Shown here: positions 1-11,421 of the stretch, piece after piece
Layout of the letters: every line of letters starts with the position of its first letter
Numbering within the stretch: position 1 is the first letter of the stretch
Program-made: the position numbers and the translations under genes
Notes under the pieces: generated by a model
The model's database searches: none
What the model was told of the DNA's origin: nothing
The model's input: the letters and a program-made list of their open reading frames with translations, nothing else
Origin: Megalonaias nervosa
Lineage: Eukaryota > Mollusca > Bivalvia > Unionida > Unionidae
Assembly (NCBI GenBank): GCA_016617855.1
Contig: JAECUM010001867.1
Location: forward strand, 62,001 to 126,000
DNA length: 64,000 nt
Direction: 5' to 3'

Positions 1-1088
1 TGAAAAATTGTGTCTTTGTTACTGAAAAAGACAAAATGAGAAAATGCATGACAGATTTGCATTAAGGAAGGAAAAAACCCAACCTGAATGAATTAGTAGA
101 TTAAAAAAAGCATTCTTACATGAATTGATACGTACGAGGCAAATTCATCAACATACTTAATATTTCTGCAGTATACAATTTATTGTCTTCAGTCTAATAT
201 TAATTAATTCAGTCTGCTCCTTAACTATTATTAATCCCTACATATTCCTACCATATCAGTTAATTTTGAGCCCCAGTGTCAATAGGGACTTGACTGGTTT
301 TAGCAGCATGTCAGGTGACATTTGTGAAGTCCGCAAGGATGCATCTTTGATTATCTAGCAAATTGCCTTTATTCAGAGAAGTCGGATAGTAAAGTGCTTT
401 TGCAGGAAATTTTCACTACATATTCACTGAAAAATTGTAAATGAAAACAAAAGACACTGCTGCACCCATGTATCAAGCCAATAATTTCAAGGTAAACGGG
501 GATAGTAAAACCATTACGATCAACAGACTGACAAGCTTAACAGAAGGTAGCCATTAGTTTGGGCAAATCTGTTGACTTTTAAATATCGACAAAACCACAG
601 GGGGAAATTTGCAAATAATGACTATTGATTAGCAAATCTGTTTCAGCAAAGTACATAGATTGTGACACATCTATGCTTGCCATGGCGACAAAAGACAATT
701 TATTCCATTGGCATGTTTTGTGGCCACACTCCATCATGCCCATTTCAACAATATTATTCTGATATTGGCAGATAAAAGAATTACAAACTGGATTAGCCAT
801 AGATTGGATTTAAGGATAAGATTTAGTCTGTAGTGAAGCAAACATTTGCAGCCATGTACTCTGTAAACTGTGGGTAATGCATGTAGATTTCAAGCACTAG
901 CTTGTCTGCAGAGAACTTCTGATGTTTATTATATATTGATTTTCATGCCTTACAAATGTAATTGACAAGAACACAATTAAATATTGAATCAAGAAAATGG
1001 GGAAACCATTTTCCGCATCCAGTAATAAAGAATCCTTGGATTATAATTATGCGTGTCAAATCAGGAGATGTCTGAGGAGAAATTAAGG

Positions 1089-1159
1089 GTGAACAATCGA
1101 TGCTGTTCACAACTTATATTTTCACATTTAAAAAATCCTTTGATTCAAAGAGCTTTGAT
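1089..1159. promoter_or_regulatory. candidate regulatory cluster: inverted GTGAACA and TCF/LEF-like sites
   Basis: GTGAACA (1089-1095) and TGTTCAC (1104-1110) form a perfect 7-bp inverted repeat with an 8-bp spacer. Nearby are two CTTTGAT matches (1138-1144 and 1153-1159) to the TCF/LEF consensus, with ATTCAAAG between them. Such short motifs arise by chance in AT-rich DNA. There is no direct evidence of function. Confidence 0.2.
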
Positions 1160-2666
1160 GTTTTCTCAGTGCCCTCGGATGCTATAATTAATAGAGTTGC
1201 AATTTAAATTGTTTTGTGTTTCATCTAACTGCAAATTTGAAAGATCAAAGATGTTATGTTGAACAAAGATAAAGATTCCAATTAAAGTGAAATCTGGACA
1301 CATGATTTAAGAGATTTTCCTTGCTGAAGAAAGACTTGACTGTCATAACTGGACATAACTGCTAGTACATAGCCTTGTTTTAGCATAACAAGTTCTTGTT
1401 GAAAGTGTGCTGTTATTTAAATCTAATCCCAACTGTTTTTGACAAATGATGGTAAATACCAGTATCCATTAATACATCTGATCTATGTTGATACACCACA
1501 AGCAACACTTACAACAATAAAAAGTCACTTAAACTTTGAGTCAAAGTGATGAAGTGTCAAGTGGATCTTTAATATGTTCCTCCTGCACTGATTTCATTCA
1601 AGTCAGTTGCCTGTCTCAGTTTTCCTTCTCCTGGTAATGTGTAAACAAAAATGAACATACAAGCTATGTCTGTGTCAGTCAAGGTCATACACAACTGCAT
1701 TTGTTTCTCATGGTTTTGCTGGTCAGGAGATGTCGCCTGGGAACAAAATTAAGATTGGAAATGAATGCATCCTTTATATATCCCATGTATTCGTAGGTTA
1801 CTGGTTCAAAGCTTAACAATAGACCTATCCACAATATTATCATCACTTGTTCTTTGTCATGGAAACTGTGAGCCACAGTACCGTAAATTAATGAATATAA
1901 TACACTACCAAGCATAAAGCGCATTCATGTATTACCCGCAGTTTTTCTATTGTGCAAAAAATAGATTACCCATGGACATATATAACCTGCTGGTTTTCGT
2001 AAAGAATAATAAACAACCAAAATCTGTGTTGGCTTCTGTTCATTGTAGACATAGTGTAAAATACTGGGGTATGTTGAATCATCCTTTATGTTACCATGGA
2101 ACCTCAGCAGAGCTATTTCAACCAAACTGTGTCATTTCATAATTCGCTTGCCCACCTTCAGCCATCTCAGACATTCCACAATGATGCCATGTGCTCTCCT
2201 TCTTAAATACAGGATCAAAGCCGATAAGTCAAAATCAATAAAATAGTCATCTGTAAATAATTGCCAGATGGCATGAACTACACATCTTCTACAGCAGCTC
2301 TGAATCCATCAATGACCAAGTCAGAGCCATCTATTTTCGTAAACAAAACCATTCTGCTATTCATAAATTACTAAGTTCTTAAATTGAAGTTGCTGATCTT
2401 ATTATGTTGATCTTGTCTTCTTGTTATTATAACGTCTTTAAACTTTGAAAAATTTAGCTGAAATGTAAAACATAACTATATAATCAACATTAGACATGTT
2501 TACTATTTTGAACTTGGTGCGTTGTATGAAATAGGAAACGAGTTTTTCAAAATATTACTACAATGTTGAAAATACGAGTATAAATCAAATTGTATAACAC
2601 ACGGACATATATAATCAGTGGGCAGGGGCATGGCGGAGATAAATTTGGATAACATGGGTGTTATAT

Positions 2667-2835
2667 TGTTATGGTAGTTCAGCTGGTACAGTGTTTAACT
2701 TGTAATTTTGTAGTCATGGGTTTGATACCCACTCATGTAAGCCCAAGTCACTTGCATCAGTGTGCCCTTGGGAAAGCACTTAGCTTCCATTTCCTCTGCA
2801 AAGATATAGCCAATAATGTGTTGAAAGTGAGATAA
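2667..2835 (+). mobile_element. tRNA-like SINE, third type
   Basis: A pol III A-box-like TAGTTCAGCTGGTACAG is followed by a B-box-like GGGTTTGATACCC, then a body containing CTTGGGAAAGCACTTAGCT and GCCAATAATGTGTT. The same body occurs at 37380-37525 and a weaker relative at 14366-14480. Head and body together point to a tRNA-derived SINE rather than a tRNA gene; a cloverleaf is not maintained. Confidence 0.65.
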
Positions 2836-3937
2836 ACCCAACTAAAACAACACGCTCTCACGAGAACAAAGAAAGCAAATTTGAGAGTGTTTTTGCTGTC
2901 ACCTGATACCGTTAGAACAACTGTTTAGGTTTACAACATTGCTGGCATAGATACTTGTATAGTTATGGAGGCAAGCTCTTTCAGACTAAAACTGAACAGA
3001 ATCTTTATTTCCATGACAAATATCAGAAATGATGCAATATGCATAAAACACAACACAGTTAATATCCCTGTAACTATGAATAAGAAGAGCAGATAAAAGT
3101 GAAGAACAAAAGGCTGATTAAGAAAAGAAAGTAAACTGCAGAGGAATAACAGATTAATGTTGAAGTTTTTCAGAAAGATAATCCTTTTGATGAGAATTAA
3201 CAGATCTTGTCTTTCTTAGTTTAGAAAAATGCATGAATTGCTAAACATTTAAGTGCCATTATAATATTCCTTTTAAAATCGAGTCTATGACTGAAGAAAT
3301 TCTGATAAAATGTTCACATAATCAAACAGCACACCTGATGATACAACTTGATATGGAAAATAATAAATATGTACAACCATTCTATACAATAAACAGTAGT
3401 ATCTAATTGATCAAGTTACCATAGCAATCACCTTGCTTATAAATTTGCCGGTAGATAGAGCTAATAAAAAGAAATGACATTTGCAAAATAAGTACTATCC
3501 CATACAGTACATTTACAACCCATTATGGCAGATTTTTAATGTATTTTGATGGAACAGCAGCCATAAATAGCGAGGACCTACAACGATTAAGATTAATGTA
3601 GTTTTACAGCTGGTTTCAAGAATGGAGTCGATATGAATACCATTTTATATGCAATTTTTGCACACTATTCTGATGTACCCAATGATTACAGTAAAAAAAA
3701 AATAAAATGATTTTCAGCTTATTCTTATGCATAAAAATTTACAGTTTTAAAAGGAAAATCATTTCTTGTGCAAAGACTGAACATGAATACGAAATATTTT
3801 TGATTTTTGTAGATTGATAGAGAATGAAAATTTACACTGTAAGAAAATTTGCATCATATGTAGGAGGTATAGATAATAACATGTCCCATCCCATTTTCAG
3901 GTACTATTAGAAGTCCATTTATCCAAATTGCCATGAG

Positions 3938-3974
3938 GGTGGTGGAGGTGGAGGTGGAGGTGGAGGTGGAGGGG
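3938..3974 (+). repeat. GGTGGA hexamer repeat
   Basis: About six tandem GGTGGA/GGAGGT units form a purine-rich G-tract. The opposite strand would read as a Ser/Thr repeat, which explains the false open frame here. Confidence 0.9.
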
Positions 3975-4021
3975 AGCCACATTTCATTTTGGATATGCAG
4001 GCTTAAGACTATACAAACATT

Positions 4022-4770
4022 ATTGACCTTAGTGTGATTAAAACAGGGGACACTTATCCGTTGTTGTATTGACCTTAGTGTGATTAAAACATGGGGACAC
4101 TTATCCGTTGTTGTATTGACCTTAGTGTGATTAAAACAGGGGACACTTATCCGTTGTTGTATTGACCTTAGTGTGATTAAAACATGGGGACACTTATCCG
4201 TTGTTGTATTGACCTTAGTGTGATTAAAACAGGGGACACTTATCCGTTGTTGTATTGACCTTAGTGTGATTAAAACAGGGGACACTTATCCGTTGTTGTA
4301 TTGACCTTAGTGTGATTAACACAGGGGACACTTATCCGTTGTTGTATTGACCTTAGTGTGATTAACACAGGGGACACTTATCCGTTGTTGTATTGACCTT
4401 AGTGTGATTAACACAGGGGACACTTATCCGTTGTTGTATTGACCTTAGTGTGATTAAAACAGGGGACACTTATCCGTTGTTGTATTGACCTTAGTGTGAT
4501 TAAAACAGGGGACACTTATCCGTTGTTGTATTGACCTTAGTGTGATTAAAACAGGGGGCACTTATCCATTGTTGTATTGACCTTAGTGTGATTAAAGCAG
4601 GGGACACTTATCCGTTGTTGATCTTACTTGACAACAGTAGGTATCATGGATTCATTATCCATCTTAGTGTGAAAAAAGTAGGGGACATGGAATCATTACT
4701 AACCTTAGTGTAACACAAGTAGGGGACATGAGTTCATTATTGACCTTGGTGTGATAAAAGTTGGGGCCAA
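4022..4770. repeat. 46-bp minisatellite, about 13 good and 3 decayed copies
   Basis: Units begin ACCTTAGTGTGATTAAAAC and continue with GGGGACACTTATCCGTTG. Units from 4022 to 4620 are nearly identical; some are 47 bp, with ATGGGG in place of AGGGG, and the early copies alternate between the two forms. Three decayed copies follow to about 4770. Homogeneous copies beside decayed ones suggest recent local expansion. Confidence 0.95.
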
Positions 4771-5317
4771 GGATTCAGTTCACCTCCTAGGGTAATTAAC
4801 TTTCTGATACAAACCAATCATCTGAATAATGTACTCATCCCATGTATGATCTCAAAGGAAATGTCAAATTTTTTTTTTCTTCTTCAAGAAACAGGATTAA
4901 TATGAATTTAGGGAGCAAACTATATTCAAAAAAATATAATTCTCATTAATGTAATATTGAGAACATTTAGTATTTGCCAAAAACATGCTACATCTGCAAA
5001 ACTTTACTGATGCTAAATGATCCAATGATAATGTTTTTAATTACTTGTATATTACTGAAATATCCAGGCTGACTTCAAATGATTACAACTTAAGCTCTGT
5101 TAATATGAAAAATATATATATTCAAAAGCTACCCTGTGTGTGCTGAGGAATGTAGAATAGACCGTATAAATCTTCATGCCAGCAGTGGCTAGTTGTAAGT
5201 ATCCTTAACTCATAACCTAATGTGTGTGGGGTAAAATCCCCCCATTGCATTAACCTGGGTTGGATCCTGTGACATACCCTTGGGCACTGTATGAGTGTTT
5301 AAGAAGTTCTGAACATA

Positions 5318-5985
5318 TGTGCATTGTGCAACAGTTCTTTACTGATCAGTGCATTTTACAACTTCTTTATTGGTCATCAGTGCATTGTGCAACAGTTCTT
5401 GATTGGTCATCAGTGCATTATGCAACAGTTTTTTTTTGTGGTCATCAGTGCACTGTGCAACAGTTCTTGATTGGTCATCAGTGCATTGTACAACAGTTCT
5501 TTATTGGTCATTCATACATAATGCAACAGTTCTTTATTAGTCATCAGTGCATTGTACAACAGTTCTTTATTGGTCATCCATGCATAATGCAGTTCTTTAT
5601 TGGTCATCAGTGTTATCTTTATTGGTCATCAGTGCATTGTGCAACAGTTCTGTATTAGTCATCAGTGCATTTTACAACAGTTCTTTATTGGTCATCAGTG
5701 CATTATGCAACAGTTCTTTATTGGTCATCAGTGCACTGTACAAGAGTTCTTGATTGGTCATCAGTGCATTGTGCAACAGTTCTTTCTTGGTCATCAGTGT
5801 ATTGTACAACAGTTCTTTATTAGTCATCAGTGCATTGTGCAACAGTTCTTTATTGGTCATCAGTGTATTGTACAACAGTTCTTTTTTGGTCATCAGTGCA
5901 TTGTGCAACAGTTCTTTATTAGTCATCAGTGCATTTTGCAACAGTTCTTTACTGGTAATCAGTGCATTCTGCAAAGTAATCCCCA
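5318..5985. repeat. 33-bp minisatellite, about 20 copies
   Basis: The unit contains GTCATCAGTGCATTGTGCAA then CAGTTCTTTATTG. Because 33 is a multiple of three, long open frames appear on both strands (for example repeated SALCNSSLLVI). These are an effect of unit length, not genes. Confidence 0.95.
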
Positions 5986-6039
5986 TTCACCTCAACATAC
6001 TTTCTCAGCCTAATTATTCATTTGCTGTTCTTCTTGTAT

Positions 6040-6262
6040 TTGGGCTTAATGCCATTTCTCAGCGCTAGATAGGCAATACATAGCAGCCAGTATATTTGGT
6101 GGAGGAAGAACTCTGGAAACCCTGGTAAGAACCATTGACCCACAGGAAGCTACTGGCAGCTTTCTCACATACCCACATTGGCTGAGTCCGAGACTAGAAC
6201 CCATGCAGACATAAGTGAGATGGCAGTGAGCAACTTAGACCACCCGCCACCCAGGGCCCCCT
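6040..6262 (-). mobile_element. tRNA-like SINE, second type, copy 1
   Basis: Read on the minus strand, the tRNA-like head is near 6262, followed by a B-box-like region at 6195-6210. The body ends in a conserved tail whose plus-strand form is TTAATGCCATTTCTCAGC. It matches copies at 10303, 19138, 54413 and 63112. It abuts the mariner relic. Confidence 0.75.
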
Positions 6263-6264
6263 AT

Positions 6265-6860
6265 TCAATTATTAAAAGCCATTTTTGTATCCACTTTTTG
6301 TATGTTATTCATACACTGGAAAGTTGTACTTTCAGCCACATTGTGGCTTTCGAATCCTTTGCCCCTCAATGACTCTTTGACAATTTGATTCAGCCAAAGA
6401 GCAGTCTGAGCTAAACCAGGGTTGTATGGAGGATGCGGCCAAGTTTGTATGACGTGCTCCTTCAGGAAGCCTGTCACAATGGTTGATTTATGCGCTCGTG
6501 TGTTGTCATCAAGTAGATGGATGGTTTGGTAGTGTTCCCCAACTTTCTGCAACACTCTGGAGGCATAACAATTTTCATTGACACCAACTGAGTAAGGCAC
6601 AAGTGATGGAATTATGCATTGAAAAATGATGCATTCAAAACTCTCTGGACAGTACAACATGAAGCGATGTGGTTTCTCTATTTTCTCTGATCCTGATTAT
6701 TATTTTCTCATTTGTATGGTTAAAAAAGTAGGTCCATGTTTTGTCACCTGTGACAATTTCATTCAAATGTGTCTGGTCACTCTTTTTACATATACTTGAT
6801 CATCTTTCAACCAATGCAAACCCACCTTCCTGAGCTTCAAAATACTTTTAAAAATATTAA
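6265..6860 (-). pseudogene. Tc1/mariner transposase relic
   Basis: Minus-strand translation gives mariner motifs in order. LRKVGLHWLKDDQ is near 6840-6800. IVTGDKTWTYFF, around the first catalytic Asp, is near 6765-6730. IHLLDDNTRAHKS, with the second Asp, is near 6520-6480. HPPYNPGLAQTALWL follows near 6440-6395. The parts lie in different frames: a shift and a stop fall between LRKVG and IVTGD. In the third motif the usual PDLAPCDFW is PGLAQTALW, so the third acidic residue is lost. It is decayed and surely inactive. Terminal inverted repeats were not identified. Confidence 0.85.
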
Positions 6861-7167
6861 AAACAGCTGACACTAATAGAAGTATCTATCACTGTGTATT
6901 GAATGTTTGACTGTGTATTGAAACATTTTCATCAAGAGTTCTCAGCCACTTCCTGCTTACCTACGGCAGGCAATGGTCTTCCAGAATGTTGGTACTTTAC
7001 CATGGATCTGCACATAATATCAGTTGGAGAGTACCTTAAAAGTGCCTGTATTTTACAGGATGCTCTTTGCAAAGCAGCAGGACATTTTTTAGGTCACACA
7101 TTTATCTGTGTTGTCACAAGCATTTATCTGCAGGCGTCTGGATTTCTGCATGTGCAGCTGTAGATCA

Positions 7168-7654
7168 TTTTCATAGAATGTTATTTTGTTTATCAATCCA
7201 CATTCAATTTATCATCATAGAATGTTATTTTGTTTATCAATCCACATTAAATTTATCGACATAGAATGTTATTTTGTCTATCAATCCACATTCAATTTAT
7301 CGTCATAGAATGTTATTTTGTCTATCAATCCACATTCAATTTATCGACATAGAATGTTATTTTGTCTATCAATCCACATTCAATTTATCGTCATAGAATG
7401 TTATTTTGTCTATCAATCCACATTCAATTTATCGTCATAGAATGTTATTTTGTCTATCAATCCACATTCAATTTATCGTCATAGAATGTTATTTTGTCTA
7501 TCAATCCACATTCAATTTATCGTCATAGAATGTTATTTGTCTATCAATCCACATTCAATTTATCGTCATAGAATGTTATTTTGTCTATCAATCCACATTC
7601 AATTTATCGTCATAGAATGTTATTTTGTCTATCAATCCACATTCAATTTATCAA
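7168..7654. repeat. 44-bp minisatellite, about 11 copies
   Basis: The units contain CATAGAATGTTATTTTGTCT then ATCAATCCACATTCAATTTA. They are highly similar, with occasional GTC/GAC/ATC changes and one 1-bp deletion near 7537. The array begins within sequence flanking the mariner relic. Confidence 0.95.
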
Positions 7655-8165
7655 CAGGTTCAAAGCAGCAAATCAGCTAAAACAAAATATTCAGAACTTT
7701 TCAAATACCCCTTGCCTAAGTTGCCTCGACACTAAATAACCTACATGTGCTGTTGTGCTATAAACACTAAACCATTATTCCAGAGCCACATACTGAACTA
7801 TTTAACAAATGTTTACAATATTTTGATTTTAAAATATGGAATCACTTCCTGGCCACTGATTTCAATTTAAAAAAATAATTTAAAAAAAACCAAAACACGT
7901 GATTTGTCTTAAAGAATATTATAACACCAAAGTGACATGGTTTTTAAATAGGATCAGCTTTTCATTTTTCCATGAAATCTTCAGTGACTTGTATACACAA
8001 GTTTACAAACATAAAAATAATCAAAAGCAAATTATACAATATATTTTGCATTAGATGCAGCATTTAAATTGCTTCTTTAATGTAGCAAGATATGGAATGA
8101 TTTATTCTCAACATCACCTGAACAGCCTAATTATATTAGAAGGTGGAAAATAAACCTAACATATT

Positions 8166-8375
8166 AACTTGTGTACCAATTAGGTCCAACTGCAACACAG
8201 ACCTGCTCTGCCTGTGCATTATGCAATGATAGATCATGGTCCATATTGTTTGTTCTACTGTTTACTCCAAACAAACTGTAAAGACCAAGATCTGCTAGTG
8301 CACTATGTAGCAGCAGATCTGGGCCTATGCAGTTTACATTTTCATCCGAATTATAAGTGAGTATATATATTATCC
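8166..8375 (-). mobile_element. nested-palindrome MITE, copy 1
   Basis: This member has decayed ends (AAGTGAGTATATATAT on the right). It contains an internal hairpin around AGATCTGCTAGTGCACT and CAGCAGATCT. The linker TTGTTTGTTCTACTG is shared with other copies. Orientation is opposite to copy 2. Confidence 0.75.
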
Positions 8376-8413
8376 TAGATATATACACTTAAAAATGCGG
8401 GTGATAAAAAAAC

Positions 8414-8634
8414 TACCATATATACTCGCTTATAAGACAAGTCCAACTGCAAAGTGCACAGACCCAGATCTGCCATTGCATAATGCACTGGCAGATCTGG
8501 GTCTGTGCAGTTTGTTAAGAATAATCAGTAGAACAAACAGCATAGAACCTTATCTGCCGACGTGTTATGCTACAGCAGATTAGGATCATTGTTGTTTGCA
8601 GTTTGACAAGAATTGTAAGTGAGTATATATGGTA
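8414..8634 (+). mobile_element. nested-palindrome MITE, copy 2 (best-preserved example)
   Basis: The ends are TACCATATATACTCGCTTAT and its near-complement GTAAGTGAGTATATATGGTA, giving terminal inverted repeats of about 20 bp plus an imperfect extension (AGTCCAACTGCAAA / TTTGCAGTTTGAC). The left half is a hairpin: CACAGACCCAGATCTGCC pairs with GGCAGATCTGGGTCTGTG across a loop with CATAATGCACT. The right half is a weaker hairpin (ATCTGCCGAC.../...CAGATTAGGAT). At 221 bp with no coding capacity, it behaves as a non-autonomous DNA transposon. A TA target site is plausible but not proven. Confidence 0.85.
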
Positions 8635-8766
8635 CATAATGCACACACCTATACTCATAAAGAAACAGATGGCATGTATGGATTTGATTTTCACATCCTG
8701 TATTATAATTTGTTTTTCAAGTTTTCATTATGTATCATCAACTACTAAATGTGCAATCAATAACCT

Positions 8767-9083
8767 CTGTTTGTTACAAAGTCAATGATAAATTTTCTGT
8801 AAACATTGTACTTGTTTTCTATATGCCCTGTTTGTTACAAAGTCAATGATAACTTTCCTGTGTCAAACATTGTACTTGTTTTCCATATGCCCTGTTTGTT
8901 ACAAAGTCAATGATAAATTTTCTATGTCAAACATTGTACTTGTTTTCTATATGCCCTGTTTGTTACAAAGTCAATGATAAATTTTCTATGTCAAACATTG
9001 TACTTGTTTTCTATATGCCCTGTTTGTTACAAAGTCAATGATAAATTTTCTGTCAAACACTGTACTTGTTTTCTATATGCCCT
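8767..9083. repeat. 64-bp minisatellite, 5 copies
   Basis: Units contain GTTTGTTACAAAGTCAATGA and CATTGTACTTGTTTTCTATA and differ at few positions. The array ends about 200 bp downstream of eya exon H. Confidence 0.93.
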
Positions 9084-9290
9084 ACCACAAGTATGGCATA
9101 TCAATATACCTGATTTGGTCCATGTGGTTAAGTTGTAAGGGGTCATATGTGTTTCTTGAGAGTTTTCATTTTTCCTATGTATGTAAACATGAAAATAACA
9201 ACAACACTAGCACTTTTCTTATTCACATGTACCCCCTATACCCATCATTGGCAGTGCCACATATCATGAAGAGAAAAAAAGACGACTCAC

Positions 9291-9445
9291 CTTTCCATAT
9301 CTTTGAGCATAGGATCCTGTGAGTAGAGAATGAAATATTATGATGGTTTCATCAAGGTCCCATACAAACACCCGTTCTAAGTCTGATTCTGGCCCAGGAG
9401 ATGGGTTGGCCCTCCTTCCAGACCTTTTACCACCACTCTTCATTC
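9291..9445 (-). CDS. eya: eya exon H: start of the EYA phosphatase domain (WDLDE motif)
   Basis: Fifty-one whole codons run from [11 protein letters not shown], a basic linker, through [13 protein letters not shown] to [17 protein letters not shown] and GSYAQRYGK. The [11 protein letters not shown] block is the HAD-type active site of EYA proteins: the first Asp of DLD (exon residue 29) is the expected nucleophile and the second (31) the partner acid. EYA dephosphorylates phosphotyrosine, notably on histone H2A.X in vertebrates, and co-activates SIX transcription factors. The exon has an ATTTAAG acceptor and an AAG|GTGAGT donor at phase 0. It is the best-supported coding feature here. The following exon, expected to hold the RMEEMIF block, was not found in the remaining 9.3 kb. 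Confidence 0.97.
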
Positions 9446-9499
9446 CTTAAATATAAACAAGAATTCCATAAATATCAACCCATTCAGCTTTGCCATTAC

Positions 9500-10060
9500 T
9501 GTGGTTAGCATGCCAGACTCAAAATGCTACAGTGGTTAGTGTGTCAGACTCAAAATGTTACAGTGGTTAGTGTGCCAGACTCAAAATGTTACAGTGGTTA
9601 GTGTCAGACTCAAAATGTTACAGTGGTTAGAATGCCAGACTCAAAATGCTACAGTGGTAAATGTGTCCGACTCAAAATGTTACAGTGGTTAGAGTGCCAG
9701 TCTCAAAATGTTAGTGGTCAGTGTGCCAGACTCAAAATGTTACAGTGGTTAGTGTGTCAGACTCAAAATGTTACAGTGGTTAGTGTGCCAGATTCAAAAT
9801 ACTAGTGGTTAGTGTCAGACTCAAAATGTTACAGTGGTTAGAGTGCCAGACTCAAAATGTTACAGTGGTTAGTGTGCCAGACTAAAAATGTTACAGTGGT
9901 TAGAGTGCCAGACTCAAAATGTTACAGTGGTTAGTGTGTCAGACTAAAAATGTTACAGTGGTTAGAGTGCCAGATTCAAAATGTTACAGTGGTTAGTGTG
10001 CCAGACTCAATGCTACAGTGGTTAGAGTGTCAGACTTGTAATGGTTCACTGGTTAGCATC
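9500..10060. repeat. 31-bp minisatellite, about 18 copies
   Basis: The unit contains GCCAGACTCAAAATGTTACA followed by GTGGTTAGTGT. Variants lose 2-5 bases or swap GCCAGA and GTCAGA. The array lies just upstream of the eya exon H acceptor. Confidence 0.95.
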
Positions 10061-10247
10061 CCAGATTCGCATAAATGACTTGTCAATATGAATCCTGCCT
10101 AGATCAGTCTGGATTGGCTGCAAATACGTCTCTGGGAAAATATGTGGTTATGTGCCACTGAGAACTAAACAATTGATCAACATCATAAAATAAATCAGAA
10201 CTCATGCTAGGTTTTTCTGCATTCTGTCCTCGAACACACTATCCTAT

Positions 10248-10265
10248 ATCCCCCCCCCCCTCCCC
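10248..10265 (+). repeat. poly-C run
   Basis: A near-pure C tract, interrupted by a single T, follows an AT-rich stretch. Confidence 0.9.
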
Positions 10266-10302
10266 AAGATTGTACAACTTAATGCTGACTGACACAGTGT
10301 TG

Positions 10303-10525
10303 TTGTTTTGGGTTTCATGCTATTTTTCAGTGCCAAATAGGCTATACATGGTGACCAGTTTAAATACTGGAGGAAGAACCCAGGAAAAGCCCCGGTAAGA
10401 ACCACTGAACCATGGGAAGCTACTGACAAGCTTTCTCAAATACCCACACTGGCCAAGCCTGAGACTCAAACCCACATGGACAGAGAAGAGAGGGCAGTAC
10501 TCAGTAAAGGGTAGTGCTTAAAACC
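10303..10525 (-). mobile_element. tRNA-like SINE, second type, copy 2
   Basis: The plus strand shows the shared tail (CATGCTATTTTTCAG), AGGCTATACATGG, AGGAAGAACCCAGGAAAA and AAGCTACTGACAAGCTTTCT. The head near 10500 is degraded. It shares the orientation of the other four copies. Confidence 0.75.
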
Positions 10526-11031
10526 ACTGTAAATAAATTACTTAGTTAAACTTGTGGCTTCTCAAAATTTTGATCCATCAGCAATAAATGGTGAAAAGCT
10601 CTCTCATCTAGTTGAATTTAAAAAACAGACCAGACTCATCAAACATATGTAATACAGAATATTCTGTAAAAACTGAATATACTGGACCGCCCAAATACTT
10701 TCTATGCGATCGATGAGATAAGATTTTAAATATCACTTTTGTACTGGTCAATAGTAACCATTTCTAATATCATTAAGAATTCAAGAACTATATTCATATA
10801 TAAATAAAACAATCGTAAATCTGATACACCTTGCCATATTGTTGTACCTTACTATTGGAATTAATGGGACACAAAGTCGATTCAGTCTATGTCTGGAACA
10901 TGCAAGATGCAAAATTCTGTGCCAACATGACCTCTGATAAATAAATGACTGGTCAGGAATTTAACATAAATTTCTTTGTAGCCAGAAGGACTATTAGACT
11001 GAGAAATTTACTAGTCACCACACTACTGAAA

Positions 11032-11160
11032 ATATGAAAACTACTGACCAACAGGAACTTGCCATGGGCTAGCAGACTACTGACCAACAGGAAATTAACT
11101 TGCCATGGGCAAGCAGACTACTGACCAACTGGAAATTAACTTGCCATGGGCTAGCAGACT
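11032..11160. repeat. about 46-bp tandem repeat, about 2.7 copies
   Basis: Units contain CTACTGACCAACAGGAAAT and AACTTGCCATGGGCTAGCAG. Confidence 0.85.
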
Positions 11161-11216
11161 GCTACTAATTTTGAGCCCTGCATGTAGTGGTTGAATATGG
11201 CAGTAAGTTGAAGGAA

Positions 11217-11421
11217 GTATACTTGCTTATAACTAGAGTCAAACCACAAACAACAAAGATCCAGATCTGCCATCACATAATGTATCTGCAGATCAGGATC
11301 TATGTTGTATGTTTCACTTAAGACACCTAACAAACTGCACAGACCCAAATCTGCCAGTGCATTATGCAACAGATCTGGGTCTGTGCAGTTGTGCTCATCT
11401 TATAAGCAAGTATATATGATA
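11217..11421 (-). mobile_element. nested-palindrome MITE, copy 3
   Basis: The ends are GTATACTTGCTTATAA and CTTATAAGCAAGTATATATG. The right half retains CACAGACCCAAATCTGCCAG and its complement. Orientation is opposite to copy 2. Confidence 0.82.

Larger units (their letters stand above)
1..9290 (-). other. eya intron downstream of exon H (left part of the window)
   Basis: No further EYA-domain exon was recognised on the minus strand, so the intron is probably longer than 9.3 kb. Stretches 1-1050, 1250-2660, 2840-3900 and 4780-5310 are AT-rich with no gene or clear repeat seen. 6860-7165 is unexplained sequence beside the mariner relic, and 7655-8160 is plain AT-rich DNA. The remainder is repeats and mobile-element debris listed separately. 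Confidence 0.7.

Noticed and set aside
579..800. 73-codon minus-strand frame with Cys residues (CGHKTCQW)
   Set aside because: It looked at first like a possible zinc-binding or EYA-domain exon, but it has no flanking splice sites in frame and no match to the expected EYA block.
2285..2345. Minus-strand peptide DGSDLVIDGFRAAVEDV
   Set aside because: A protein-like run followed by a stop, with no splice signals or recognisable family; too short to support.
3854..4285. 143-codon minus-strand frame with repeated ITLRSIQQRIS
   Set aside because: It is produced by the 46/47-bp minisatellite; no gene features.
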